From DATHTC01 sp963746805 (GTDB lineage Bacteria > Actinomycetota > Thermoleophilia > Gaiellales > Gaiellaceae), in NCBI GenBank assembly GCA_963746805.1, contig CAVVCQ010000007.1, forward strand, positions 1-64,000: a stretch of 64,000 bases of DNA, read 5' to 3'. Positions 36,364 through 45,283 of this stretch are shown here, piece by piece. The notes under the pieces are model-generated. The model saw only the letters and a program-made list of their open reading frames with translations. It ran no database searches and was not told the origin of the DNA. Every line of letters begins with the position of its first letter. Within the stretch, counting starts at the first letter, position 1. A program made the translations under genes and the position numbers.

Positions 36364-37380
36364 ATGAGCCGCGAGGGTACTCGCCGCGCTCTCGTCACCG
36401 GCATCGGCGGCCAGGACGGGAGCCTCCTGGCCGAGCTGCTGCTCGAGCGGGGCTACGAGGTCTTCGGCGTCGTCCGCCGCGGCTCGACGGATTACCCGAA
36501 CCTCGAGGGGATCCGCGACCGTCTGCAGCTGATCGGCGCGGACCTGCTCGACCGCCGCTCGCTCGAGGACACGCTCCGCGAGGTGCAGCCGCACGAGCTC
36601 TACAACCTCGCCTCGGTCTCGTTCGTGCCGGCTTCCTGGGAAGAGCCCGTGCTGACCGCCGAGTTCGCCGCCGTCGGCGTGACGACGGTCCTCGAGGCGA
36701 TCCGCCGGGTCGACCCGGAGATCCGCTTCTACCAGGCGTCCTCGAGCGAGATCTTCGGCGACCCGCAGGAGGTGCCGCAGACCGAGCGGACGCCGCTGCG
36801 GCCGCTGACTCCCTACGGCGTCGCGAAGGCGTACGCGCACTTCATCGTCGGCAGCTACCGGCGGCGCTACGACCTGCACGCCTCCTCCGGGATCCTCTAC
36901 AACCACGAGTCGCCGCGGCGCCCGCTCGACTTCCTGCCGCGCAAGGTCTCGCACGCGGTCGCACGGATCGCGGCGGGCCTGCAGGGCGAGCTCTGGGTCG
37001 GCGACCTCGACGCGCGGCGCGACTGGGGCTGGGCCGGGGACTCCGTCCGGGCGATGTGGCTGATGCTCCAGCAGGACCGGGCCGACGACTACGTGATCGC
37101 GACGGGCGAGACGCATTCGGTCGAGGAGCTCGTCGCGTGCGCGTTCGACCGCGTCGGGCTCGACCCGACGGAGTACGTCCACGTCGACGAGACCCTGCGG
37201 CGCGGGAAGGCGCAGCTGCACGACCTCGTCGGCGATCCCACGAAGGCGCGCGAGCAGCTCGGCTGGGAGCCGACCGTGGACTTCGACGGGCTCGTCGCGC
37301 TGCTCGTGGACGCCGACGTCGAGCGTGTCCGGGCCGAGGTGCGCGCCGGCCGCGACCACGAGGCGCTTCCGCCCGCCTGA
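36364..37380 (+). CDS. gmd: GDP-mannose 4,6-dehydratase
   Basis: 338 residues, intact. RALVTGIGGQDGSLLAELLL (the GGQDGS loop is specific to GDP-mannose dehydratases), VFGVVRRGSTDYPNLEGIRD, HELYNLASVSFVPASWEEPV, FYQASSSEIFGDPQEVPQTE (catalytic Ser-Ser-Glu), TPYGVAKAYAHFIVGSYRRR (Tyr/Lys), ILYNHESPRRPLDFLPRKVS and WVGDLDARRDWGWAGDSVRA. It removes water from GDP-mannose to give GDP-4-keto-6-deoxymannose, precursor of GDP-fucose, GDP-rhamnose or GDP-perosamine. The fucose-synthase-like gene lies 4.5 kb upstream on the other strand. Its TGA stop overlaps a CTG that begins the next reading frame. Confidence 0.9.
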   Translation: MSREGTRRALVTGIGGQDGSLLAELLLERGYEVFGVVRRGSTDYPNLEGIRDRLQLIGADLLDRRSLEDTLREVQPHELYNLASVSFVPASWEEPVLTAEFAAVGVTTVLEAIRRVDPEIRFYQASSSEIFGDPQEVPQTERTPLRPLTPYGVAKAYAHFIVGSYRRRYDLHASSGILYNHESPRRPLDFLPRKVSHAVARIAAGLQGELWVGDLDARRDWGWAGDSVRAMWLMLQQDRADDYVIATGETHSVEELVACAFDRVGLDPTEYVHVDETLRRGKAQLHDLVGDPTKAREQLGWEPTVDFDGLVALLVDADVERVRAEVRAGRDHEALPPA

Positions 37381-39398
37381 CCCTGCACCGGCTCCTCGCA
37401 CCGCGATTCCTCCTGGCGGCCGGCGCGATCGTCGCGGCGCTGACGTTCGCGATCGCGGGGGCCGAGGGGCTGAGCCCGGGGTTTCGCGCCGTGACAGAGC
37501 GGATCACGCTGCCGTGGGCGGTGCTCCTCGTCGGCGCCGCGGCCGTACTCGTGTCGGTCGGGCCGACGCGCCGGTACGCCGCGGCGCTCGGCCGTGCAAT
37601 CGCGGCCGTGCCGCCTGTGGCGGCGCTGGCAGTCGTCGTCTCCGTGGGGACGGTGGTGCAGGTCGTCCGCGGCGCGTCGTCGACGCTGCCGGTCGTCCTC
37701 GGGGACGAGCTCATCTACTCGGGCGTGGCGAAGAGCGTCGGGCTCGACGGCCAGCTCCGGTTCCGCGGCGCGTTCCACCTCGGGCACAGCGTCCTCCACC
37801 CACTCGTGCTCGGCCCGTTTTTCGCAGCTTTCGACGCCGTCGGGGCGCTGCTCGGGATCAAGGTCGCTCAGGCCCTTCTGATGGCGCTCGCGGCGATCCC
37901 CGCCTACCTCCTTGCCCGGCGCGTCTCAACGCACGGCTGGAGTCTGGCAGTCGCGGCGCTCACGGCCCTCGCACCGTGGACGGGGTACGCGACGCTGATG
38001 ACGACGGAGGCTCTCTTCTACCCGGCGTTCGTCACCCTCGCCTGGACCACCGCCGGGATGCTGGAGCGGCCGACGTGGCGGCGGCAGGCGGCCACGCTGG
38101 CGCTCGCGGCCGTGGCAGCCCTGATCAAGCCCCAGGCGTTCGTGCTGCTGCCGGGGATCGCGACCGCGATCGTGGTGTTCGTCGCGACCTCGAGCCCGCG
38201 ACCGCCGTTGCGCCGCTACGGGTTCGCGCTCGGCGGCCTCGGCACGATGATCGCGGCGGCCGCCGTGATCCTGCTCGGCTCGAGGAACGCCCCCGGCGGC
38301 GCGTACGGCCCGTTGCTCGACCAGGCTCCCGCGCTTCGCGACGTGCTCGAGTGGACGGTCTGGCATGTCGCCGTCTTTGCGGTCGCGCTCGGGATCGTTG
38401 CGCTGATGGCGTTCCCGGTGGCCGTCGCGCGGCTGCTCGGGGGCGGCGCGACCGATGCGGAGCGGAGCGTCGGCGCGACCGCCGCCGCCATCTCAGCCTG
38501 GGTGCTCGTCTCGGTGGTCGCGCTCTCGGCCAGCCCGTACGGGCTCGGGTTCCTGCACGAGCGCAGCCTTTTCTTCCTCGCGCCGCTCGTCCTCGCCTGC
38601 CTCGCGCACTGGTTGGGGCACGGCTTGCCTCGTCGGAGGGCGGTGGCGGTCCTCTCGGCCGTGGCCGTCGTCGCGGCGATCGCCGCGCTGCCCGAGCGCT
38701 TCGTCGAGCGGAGCAACGTCTTCGACTACCCGGCGCTCCGGCCGGTCGCCGTCCTGCTCGACCACCATCCCTCGATTCCGCCCCACGTGTGGCTCGTCGG
38801 CGCCGCGCTGCTCGCCGCCGCGATCTTCCTCGCCGCGCGGAGCGCGGTCGCGCCGATCGCGTGCGTGGTCGTCGCGTTCGTCGCGCTCGCCGGAACGGTC
38901 TCCTGGCCCGATGCCGTCTCGACGGCCGAGGCGCGCCGCCTCGCGTGGGTCGACGAGGCACTGCCGGGATCCGCGCGGGCGCTGCTCGTGCACGTCGACC
39001 TGCCTCCAGTGGACGACTCGTCGTGCGGCCGTCGGCCCTGGTTCGAGCAGCAGGCGCTGGGCGTGTGGACCGAGTTCTTCAACACGCGCATCGACCGTGT
39101 CGCGCACGTCTACGGTCAGAACGAGGCGGCCGGCATCCCATCGCCGGAACTCGTCGTCGCACCGGGCGGAGGCGTGCTCCTGACCGACGACGGGCGCAGC
39201 CTCGCTCCGCGCTACGTCGTCCTCGACTCGCGCCAGCCGATCGCCGGGACCCGCCTGCGGCGGTTCGACCTCGATCCGGCGGTGACCCCCTACAGCGACG
39301 GCGCCTCGCTGTCGCTCTGGCGCGCCGAGGCGCCGCTTCGGCTCGCTCCCCGGCCTTCGCCGCTGCCGCCTCGCGCCGACGGCCGCCCCTGCGGCTGA
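37377..39398 (+). CDS. Large polytopic GT-C-like glycosyltransferase, possible CTG start
   Basis: About 673 residues. LHRLLAPRFLLAAGAIVAAL begins the first helix. VLGDELIYSGVAKSVGLDGQ contains the acidic D-E loop shared with the membrane enzymes at 43.2 and 49.7 kb (MVDELIYSELAKSV and FSDELKYTQIARSL). VAQALLMALAAIPAYLLARR, then helices to LGHGLPRRRAVAVLSAVAVV, and a soluble tail with LPPVDDSSCGRRPWFEQQAL. No ATG, GTG or TTG lies near the natural 5' end. The codon that overlaps the gmd stop is CTG (37377-37379, CTGA), which is where coupled genes here usually start. An internal GTG near 37489 would remove the first helix. It likely uses a polyprenyl-phosphate sugar on the outer face. Confidence 0.7.
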   Translation: MTLHRLLAPRFLLAAGAIVAALTFAIAGAEGLSPGFRAVTERITLPWAVLLVGAAAVLVSVGPTRRYAAALGRAIAAVPPVAALAVVVSVGTVVQVVRGASSTLPVVLGDELIYSGVAKSVGLDGQLRFRGAFHLGHSVLHPLVLGPFFAAFDAVGALLGIKVAQALLMALAAIPAYLLARRVSTHGWSLAVAALTALAPWTGYATLMTTEALFYPAFVTLAWTTAGMLERPTWRRQAATLALAAVAALIKPQAFVLLPGIATAIVVFVATSSPRPPLRRYGFALGGLGTMIAAAAVILLGSRNAPGGAYGPLLDQAPALRDVLEWTVWHVAVFAVALGIVALMAFPVAVARLLGGGATDAERSVGATAAAISAWVLVSVVALSASPYGLGFLHERSLFFLAPLVLACLAHWLGHGLPRRRAVAVLSAVAVVAAIAALPERFVERSNVFDYPALRPVAVLLDHHPSIPPHVWLVGAALLAAAIFLAARSAVAPIACVVVAFVALAGTVSWPDAVSTAEARRLAWVDEALPGSARALLVHVDLPPVDDSSCGRRPWFEQQALGVWTEFFNTRIDRVAHVYGQNEAAGIPSPELVVAPGGGVLLTDDGRSLAPRYVVLDSRQPIAGTRLRRFDLDPAVTPYSDGASLSLWRAEAPLRLAPRPSPLPPRADGRPCG

Positions 39399-39401
39399 CG
39401 A

Positions 39402-40457
39402 TCAGGGCAGCAGCTCGCGGTACGCCGCATCGTGGCCGCGGGCTGCTGCCGCCCAGGTGAACGTGCGCGCCCGCGCGAGCCCTCGCTCGACCCACGGCGC
39501 CGGGTCGCGGAGCACGTCGTCGACCGCGGCCGCGATCTCCTCCGGAGCCGTGGGGTCGAACAGGCGTGCGCCGTCGCCGCAGACCTCGCCGACGGAGCCG
39601 GAGTCCGCGGCGGCGACCGGGCAGCCGCAGGCCATCGCCTCGAGCGGCGGGAAGGCGAAGCCCTCGTAGAGGCTCGGGAACACGAGCGCGGCCGCGCGGC
39701 GGTACAGGGAGACGAGCTCGTCGCCGGGGACGAGGCCGCGTACCTCGACGCCCTCCGGGTAGGCGCGCCCCTCGTGACCCCCGCCGGTGAGGACGAGCCG
39801 CAGCTCCGGACGCTCACGCCGCAGGAGCGCGAACGCCTCCAGCAGCCGGTCGTGGTTCTTGTGCGGCCACGGGCGCGCGGGGTAGAGGAGGAACGACTCG
39901 CGAGCCTCGTCGCCCGGCGTCATCCGCTCGTGGTCGATCCCGTGCGGGACGACGCGCAGCCGCTCGGCGGGGACGCCCAGGAGCCGCTCGATCCGCTCGG
40001 CGGTGAAGCGCGTCGGCACGAGCACGAGCGCCGCGCGCCGTGTCGGCCGGTCGTACGCGATCCGCCGCAGCGCCTTCTCCCAGCGCGGGAAGAGCTCCGG
40101 CCGGTCGAGGTGCAGGACGTCCTGCAGGGTGAGGAGGTACGGGCGCTGCGGGTCCGGGAGCGGGATCGTGAGCGGGAAGTGGACGAGCTCCGCGCCCGCG
40201 AGCCGCCGCCGCAGCGGCCCCTGCCGCAGCCCCGCCCATGCCATCGCAGCGAACCGCTGCGGCAGCGTCCGTGCGGCGCGGTAGTCCGTCACGACCTCCT
40301 CCGGGAGCCCGTTGCCGGCCCCCGCGGCCACCGGCGGGACGTAGACGCGGTACTCGAGCTCCCCGTGCGCCGCGAGCGCCCGCGTGAGCTCGCGGACGTA
40401 CGTCTCGGTGCCGCCGAGCTGCCCCGGCACGAGCGTCAGGAGGCTCAGTCCGACCAC
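39402..40457 (-). CDS. GT4 glycosyltransferase
   Basis: 351 residues. The GTG at 40457 is set by a TACGCT box 7 nt upstream on the minus strand. VVGLSLLTLVPGQLGGTETY and VRELTRALAAHG are the N-lobe start; YLLTLQDVLHLDRPELFPRW is typical of the mannosyltransferase branch; FLLYPARPWPHKNHDRLLEA, LRLVLTGGGHEGRAYPEGVE and the E-x7-E motif YEGFAFPPLEAMACGCPVAA form the donor lobe. It faces the large GT-C gene tail to tail with a 3-bp gap. Palindromic repeat copy 3 lies 21 bp upstream of the start, between this promoter and the divergent one. Confidence 0.85.
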   Translation of the reverse strand: MVGLSLLTLVPGQLGGTETYVRELTRALAAHGELEYRVYVPPVAAGAGNGLPEEVVTDYRAARTLPQRFAAMAWAGLRQGPLRRRLAGAELVHFPLTIPLPDPQRPYLLTLQDVLHLDRPELFPRWEKALRRIAYDRPTRRAALVLVPTRFTAERIERLLGVPAERLRVVPHGIDHERMTPGDEARESFLLYPARPWPHKNHDRLLEAFALLRRERPELRLVLTGGGHEGRAYPEGVEVRGLVPGDELVSLYRRAAALVFPSLYEGFAFPPLEAMACGCPVAAADSGSVGEVCGDGARLFDPTAPEEIAAAVDDVLRDPAPWVERGLARARTFTWAAAARGHDAAYRELLP

Positions 40458-40464
40458 GGCGCGG

Positions 40465-40470
40465 AGCGTA
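40465..40470 (-). promoter_or_regulatory. -10 box TACGCT (minus strand), leaderless promoter
   Basis: TACGCT on the minus strand with 7 nt to GTG 40457. Confidence 0.5.
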
Positions 40471-40478
40471 CGGCAAGG

Positions 40479-40506
40479 GACTTTGTGGCTCAGAGCCACA
40501 AACTCG
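40479..40506 (-). repeat. Palindromic repeat family A, copy 3 (between divergent promoters)
   Basis: The core GTGGCTCAGAGCCAC at 40485-40499 is the reverse complement of copies 1 and 2. Flanks read GGACTTT and AAACTCG; on the minus strand it is a 28-bp match to copy 1 with one substitution. Confidence 0.75.
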
Positions 40507-40558
40507 CCTCGGCTCGCCCCAGGGCCTCGTCCCAAACAGGATCGTCACAGCACGCGGG

Positions 40559-40564
40559 TACGAT
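40559..40564 (+). promoter_or_regulatory. -10 box TACGAT, leaderless promoter
   Basis: TACGAT with 6 nt to GTG 40571, the first gene of the long plus-strand glycosyltransferase operon. Confidence 0.5.
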
Positions 40565-40570
40565 CCGCCG

Positions 40571-40942
40571 GTGCCGGAACCCCCTGCAGATACGGCATCC
40601 GTCGACGTCGCGGCGCTCTATGCGCAGCTCCAGGAAGAGGTTCGCCGGTCGGCTCCCCGCGGTGCGGACGGCGGCAATGCCGCCAGGGTCGCGGCCCGCG
40701 GCACGGCCGAGCGGCTCTGGCCCGTCTCGACCGACCGCCACATCGGCGGCCGCGGCGGCGCGCTCGGCACCGTCCAGCGCCCGGTCAAGCTCCTCGTCCG
40801 CAAGCTGACGCGCTGGTACGTCGAGCCCGTCTTCGCCGACCAGCGCGGCTACAACGACGCGCTGCTGAAGCTCGTCGACGAGCTCGCCGCCGAGGTCGAC
40901 CGGCTCCGCGCTCGGGTCGACGAGCTCGAAGCCCGGCCATGA
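40571..40942 (+). CDS. Small coiled-coil protein, free-standing glycan-cluster domain, unknown function
   Basis: 123 residues. ALYAQLQEEVRRSAPRG starts an amphipathic helix; AERLWPVSTDRHIGGRGGAL, then RPVKLLVRKLTRWYVEPVFA, DQRGYNDALLKLVDELAAEV and DRLRARVDELEARP form the rest, ending in a coiled coil with heptad leucines. The pattern (WPVS, then a basic R-K-L-x-R-W-Y-V-x-P helix, then Q-x-x-x-N-x-A-L) resembles the N-terminal extension I know from larger methyltransferases and glycosyltransferases of O-antigen clusters, here without a catalytic domain. Being the first gene of the 40.6-49.7 kb operon and overlapping a GT4 start (ATGA), it may be an adaptor or membrane-docking subunit. Function unproven. 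Confidence 0.6.
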   Translation: MPEPPADTASVDVAALYAQLQEEVRRSAPRGADGGNAARVAARGTAERLWPVSTDRHIGGRGGALGTVQRPVKLLVRKLTRWYVEPVFADQRGYNDALLKLVDELAAEVDRLRARVDELEARP

Positions 40943-41961
40943 GGATCGCGGTCTGTAGTCCGCAGGTGCCCTTCGCGACCGGGGGCGCCGAATTCGTCGC
41001 GGAGCGGCTCACCGACGAGCTGCGCGCACTCGGCCACGAGGCCGACCTCGTCACCGTCCCGTTCAAGTGGTATCCCGGCGCGCGCGTGCTCTCGCAGGCG
41101 TTCCTCTGGCGGCTGCTCGACCTCGAGGAGGTGGACGGGCGGCCGGTCGACCTCGTGCTCGCGACGAAGTTCCCCTCGTACGTCGTGCGCCACCCGAACA
41201 AGGTCGTCTGGCTCGTGCACCAGTTCCGGCAGGCGTACGAGCTCGACGGGACGGAGCTGGGGCAGTTCTCGGATGCGCCGGAGGATCGCGCCGCGCGCCA
41301 GGCCGTGCACCGGCTCGACCGGGAGACGCTCGGCGAGGCTCGGGCGCTCTATGCGATCTCCTCGAACGTCGCCGGGCGGCTCGAGCGCTCGACCGGGCTG
41401 CAGGCGCAGGTGCTGCTCCCGCCGCCGCAGCAGCTGCCGTACCGCTCCGAGGCCTACGAGCCGTTCGTCCTCTCGGTGAACCGGCTCGACCGCGCGAAGC
41501 GGATCGACCTGCTGCTCGAGGCCGCGGCGCGCGAGCCGGGCTTCCGCGTCGTCGTCGCCGGCGACGGGCCGGACCGCGAGCGGCTCGAGCGGCTGGCGCC
41601 GAACGGCCGCGTCGAGTTCGCCGGCCGCGTCGACGAGGCCCGCCTGGCCGAGCTCTACGGCCGCTGCCTCGCCGTCTACTACGCGCCGTACGACGAGGAC
41701 TACGGGATCGTCCCCTACGAGGCGTTCATGGCCGAGAAGCCGGTGATCACGACGACGGATGCGGGCGGCCCGCTCGACGTCGTCGCCGACCGGCGCACGG
41801 GCCTCGTCGTCGAGCCGCGGGCCGACGCCGTCGCCGACGCCTGTGCGTACCTGCTCGGGCACGAGGACGAGGCGCGCGCGTGGGGGCGGGCGGGCCGCGC
41901 CGTCGCCGAGCGCCTGTCCTGGCGCGAGACGGCCGAGACGCTGGTGGCGGCCGGGTCGTGA
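40939..41961 (+). CDS. GT4 glycosyltransferase
   Basis: 340 residues, intact. MRIAVCSPQVPFATGGAEFV and AERLTDELRALGHEADLVTV open the N-lobe; VVWLVHQFRQAYELDG and RALYAISSNVAGRLERSTGL follow; FVLSVNRLDRAKRIDLLLEA, RVVVAGDGPDRERLERLA and YDEDYGIVPYEAFMAEKPVI form the donor lobe with the E-x7-E residues. ATGA overlap at the start and GTGA overlap at the end. The WLVHQFRQAYEL string recalls a GT4 subgroup common in high-GC Gram-positives and cyanobacteria; the sugar is unknown. Confidence 0.85.
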   Translation: MRIAVCSPQVPFATGGAEFVAERLTDELRALGHEADLVTVPFKWYPGARVLSQAFLWRLLDLEEVDGRPVDLVLATKFPSYVVRHPNKVVWLVHQFRQAYELDGTELGQFSDAPEDRAARQAVHRLDRETLGEARALYAISSNVAGRLERSTGLQAQVLLPPPQQLPYRSEAYEPFVLSVNRLDRAKRIDLLLEAAAREPGFRVVVAGDGPDRERLERLAPNGRVEFAGRVDEARLAELYGRCLAVYYAPYDEDYGIVPYEAFMAEKPVITTTDAGGPLDVVADRRTGLVVEPRADAVADACAYLLGHEDEARAWGRAGRAVAERLSWRETAETLVAAGS

Positions 41962-43203
41962 GGACCGCCTACTTCAGCCCGATGCCGCCGTCGCGGTCCG
42001 GGATCGCGGACTACTCGGCGCTGCTCGTCCCGCGCTCTGCGCGAACGCACCGGCGTCGAGGTCGTGAAGCAGGGCTCGCGCAAGCAGCCGCGCGGCACCG
42101 ACCTCGCGCTCTACCACGTCGGCAACGACCCCGAGGCGCACGGCTGGATCCTCGAGGCGCTGCGCGCGCACGCGGGCGTGGCCGTGCTCCACGAGTGGGT
42201 GCTGCACCACCTCATCGCCGGTCTCACGCTCGGGCGGAAGGACGTGGCGCAGTACCTCGCCGCGCTCGAGCGCGACCACGGGATCGCCGGCCGGCTCCTC
42301 GGTCTCGGCGTCGTCGACGGCTGCGTGCCGCCGCTCTGGGAGACGCGGCCCGAGGACTTCCCGCTCGCCGGCGTCGTGCTCGACGCGACGCGCGGCAAGG
42401 GCGTGATCGTCCACTCGCGCTACGTCGAGGAGCGCGTCCGGGCGTGGGGCTACGGCGGCCCGGTGTGGCGCATCCCGCACCCGGCCTGGCCGGAGCCGGA
42501 GGTCGACCCGGTCGACCTCGGGGAAGGCCCCGTGATCGGCTGCCTCGGGCACCTGAACGCGAACAAGCGGATCCCGCAGCTGCTCGAGGCGTTCGCCCGC
42601 GTCCACGCGGCTGCGCCGGAGACACGGCTGCTCCTCGTCGGCGCCGCGGCCCCCCAGCTCGACCTCGCGGGGCGGATCGCACGGCTCGGGCTCCCGGCCG
42701 AGGCGATCGTGCGCGAGGAGTACGTGGACGAGCGCCGGCTCTGGTCGCTGATGGCCGCCGCGGACGTGGTCGTCTCGCTGCGGGCGCCGACGATGGGCGA
42801 GACGTCCGGGAGCGCGATCCGCGCCCTCTCGCTCGGGCGGCCGCTCGTCGTCTCGGACGTCGGCTGGTTCGCCGAGCTTCCCGACTCGGCCGCGCTGAAG
42901 GTGCCGGTCGACGAGCGCGAGACGGACGTGCTCGCGGCCACGCTCGAGTTGCTCGCCACGCGGGACGACCTGCGCGCGGCCATGAGCGCGGCGGCGCGGG
43001 AGCACATCGCGCGCGAGCACGGCCTCGACCACGTCGCCGATCGCTATGCGGCCGCGTTGGAGGAGGCCGCCGGCGGAGCCGCCGTCCGGGAAGCGGTGCT
43101 CGGCGAGGTCGCGGCGGCCGCGGCGGACGTCGGCATCGAGGCCGGCTCCGAGGAGGCAGCCGTGATCGCGGCGCGCCTCCGCGAGGCCCGTGTCGGCGAC
43201 TGA
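41958..43203 (+). CDS. GT4-type glycosyltransferase lacking the usual E-x7-E motif (one frameshift)
   Basis: GTG at 41958 gives VRTAYFSPMPPSRSGIADYS, the typical start of this GT4 subgroup. One base is out of register near 42040. The protein continues with LALYHVGNDPEAHGWILEAL, VAVLHEWVLHHLIAGLTLGR, VIGCLGHLNANKRIPQLLEA, TRLLLVGAAAPQLDLAGRIA and VVSLRAPTMGETSGSAIRAL. The usual E-x7-E donor motif is replaced by PTMGETSGSAIRALSLG, in which the first Glu is retained and the second is Ala. A C-terminal Ala/Glu-rich extension (EAAGGAAVREAVLGEVAAAA) follows. The 3' end overlaps the membrane enzyme by 14 bp. Confidence 0.8.
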
Positions 43204-45283
43204 GGCGACGGCCCCGCGCGAGCGCGCCCTGCCGCTCGCCGTGCCGGCGTGGGCCTGGCTGACGAGCCTCGTCGTCCTCTCGGCGCTCGTCCGCTACGCG
43301 CTCGCGCGCCGGGTCGTCGCGCCGTGGATCATGGTCGACGAGCTCATCTACTCCGAGCTCGCGAAGAGCGTGGCCGCGGGCGAGGGCTTCCGGATCCGCG
43401 GCGACGCGGTCGCCGGGGCGTACGGCTTCGTCTACCCGCTCCTGCTCGCGCCGGCGTGGGCGCTCTTCGACTGCGATCCCGGCCGCGTACACGGCCGCGA
43501 AGGCGATCAACGCCCTCGCGGTGTCGCTCGCGGTCGTGCCCGCCTACCTGCTCGCGCGCCGTTTCGTCTCGCAGACCGGCGCCTTCGCCGTCGCCGTGCT
43601 CACGGCCGTGCTGCCGTCGCTCCTGTACGCGGGGATGCTGATGACGGAGAACGCGTTCTTCCCGCTGTTCCTGCTCGCCGCGCTCGCGCTCGTGTGCGCG
43701 CTCGAGCGGCCGACGTGGACGCGCTCGCTGCTCCTGCTCGGCGCGATCGGGCTCGCCTTCGCCACCCGCGCCCAGGCCGTCGTCTTCGTCCCGGCCGTGC
43801 TGCTCGCGCCGCTCGTGCTCGCGGCCGTGGAGCGCCGCTGGCCCACTCCCCTGGCCGTGAAGCGCTGGTGGCTCGCTCCGTGGTGGCGGCTCTACGCCGT
43901 GACGGGCGGCGCAGCGGTGCTCGTGCTCGCCGCGCAGCTCGCGCGCGGACGCTCGCCGCTCGACCTCCTCGGCGCGTACCGCTCGGCCGAGGAGCAGTCG
44001 TACGACGTCGTCGAGGTGCTGCGCTGGCTCTTCTGGCACGTGGCGGAGCTCGACCTCTCGCTCGGGATCCTTCCCTTCGCCGCGTTCCTGCTGCTGCTCG
44101 CGCTCGTGCCGAGCCTCGGCCCGCGCGAGCGCGCGTTCCTCGTCGGCACCGGCGTGCTGACCGGCGCTGATGCTCGTCCAGGTCGCGGCGTTCGCCTCGC
44201 GCCACTCGCTGCGGGTCGAGGAGCGCAACCTCTTCTACGTCGCGCCGTTCTTCTTCGCCGCGCTCGTGCTCTGGGTCGAGCGCGGGCTCCCGCGGCCGCG
44301 CGCCGTCACGGCCGTCGCGGTCGGCCTGGCCGCGCTGCTGCCGGCGTTCGTCCCGTTCGCGCGCCTGATCGACGTCTCGCGCCGTGTCGGACACGTTCGG
44401 GATCCTCGCCTGGTGGGACGTGCACGAGTGGGGGATCCCGCTCGACCGGCTCTGGCTGGCGGCGCTCGCGTTCGGCCTCGCCGCGGGCGCGCTGCTCCTC
44501 CTCGTGCCGGCCCGGCTCGGCTGGGTGCTCCCGGCGGTCACGCTCGCGTTCCTGCTCGTCGCCTCGCAGCCGGTGGAGGAGCGGATCCGCACGGCCTCCG
44601 TCGGCGCGCTCTTCCAGGGGATCACGACCGACCGCGACTGGATCGACCGGACGGTCGGCGCCGGCACGAACGTCGCCGCCCTGTGGTCGGGTCGGCTCGA
44701 CTGGCTCACGATCGGCGAGAACGAGTTCTTCAACCGCTCGGTCGGAGAGGTGTACTACCTCCGCGACCCGATCCCGGCCGGCCTCCGGCAGCGGTCGGTG
44801 ACGCACGACCGCGCCACCGGCAGGCTCGGCATCGACGCCCCGTACCTGCTGGTCGACGAGTCGGTCCCGGTCGTCGGCACCGAGGTGGGACGCGACGAGA
44901 CGAAGGGGATGCGGCTCGTGCGCGTCGACCCGCCCGCGCGCCTCGCCTACGCGACCACGGGCCTCTACGACGACGGCTGGGGCGCCGACCGCTTCACGTA
45001 CCGGCGCTACGACTGCGACGGCGGCACGCTGGCGGTGCGGCTCGCGCAGGACCCGAACCTCGTCCCCGTCCCGCAGCGGGTCACTGCCACCTCCGGCTCG
45101 CTGCGCGTGGCCGCCGAGGTCGAGTTCGACCCGGACGTGGACGAGACCGTCCTGCGCGTGCCGCTCGCCGCCGAGGACGGCGTCTGCGACGTCTCGTTCG
45201 CCGTCGACCCGAGCGGCGTCCCGGGGAAGGGCGACACGCGGCGGCTCGGCGTGCGGGTGAACGGGTTCCGGTACACGCCGTGA
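43190..45283 (+). CDS. Polytopic GT-C-like glycosyltransferase with C-terminal beta-rich domain (frameshifted)
   Basis: About 697 codons. MVDELIYSELAKSVAAGEGF is the acidic loop after helix 1; the helices VSLAVVPAYLLARRFVSQTG and LLLLGAIGLAFATRAQAVVF follow; then comes a soluble C-terminal domain of about 220 residues beginning near FGILAWWDVHEWGIPLDRLW. In that domain ATTGLYDDGWGADRFTYRRY and the end RRLGVRVNGFRYTP correspond to STTGVYADGWTGEDPSGHSV and RHLGAVVDYRFEP in the enzyme at 49.7-51.8 kb. Frame shifts near 43475, 44165 and 44385. It probably glycosylates a surface polymer outside the membrane, with the tail as a binding domain. Confidence 0.7.
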
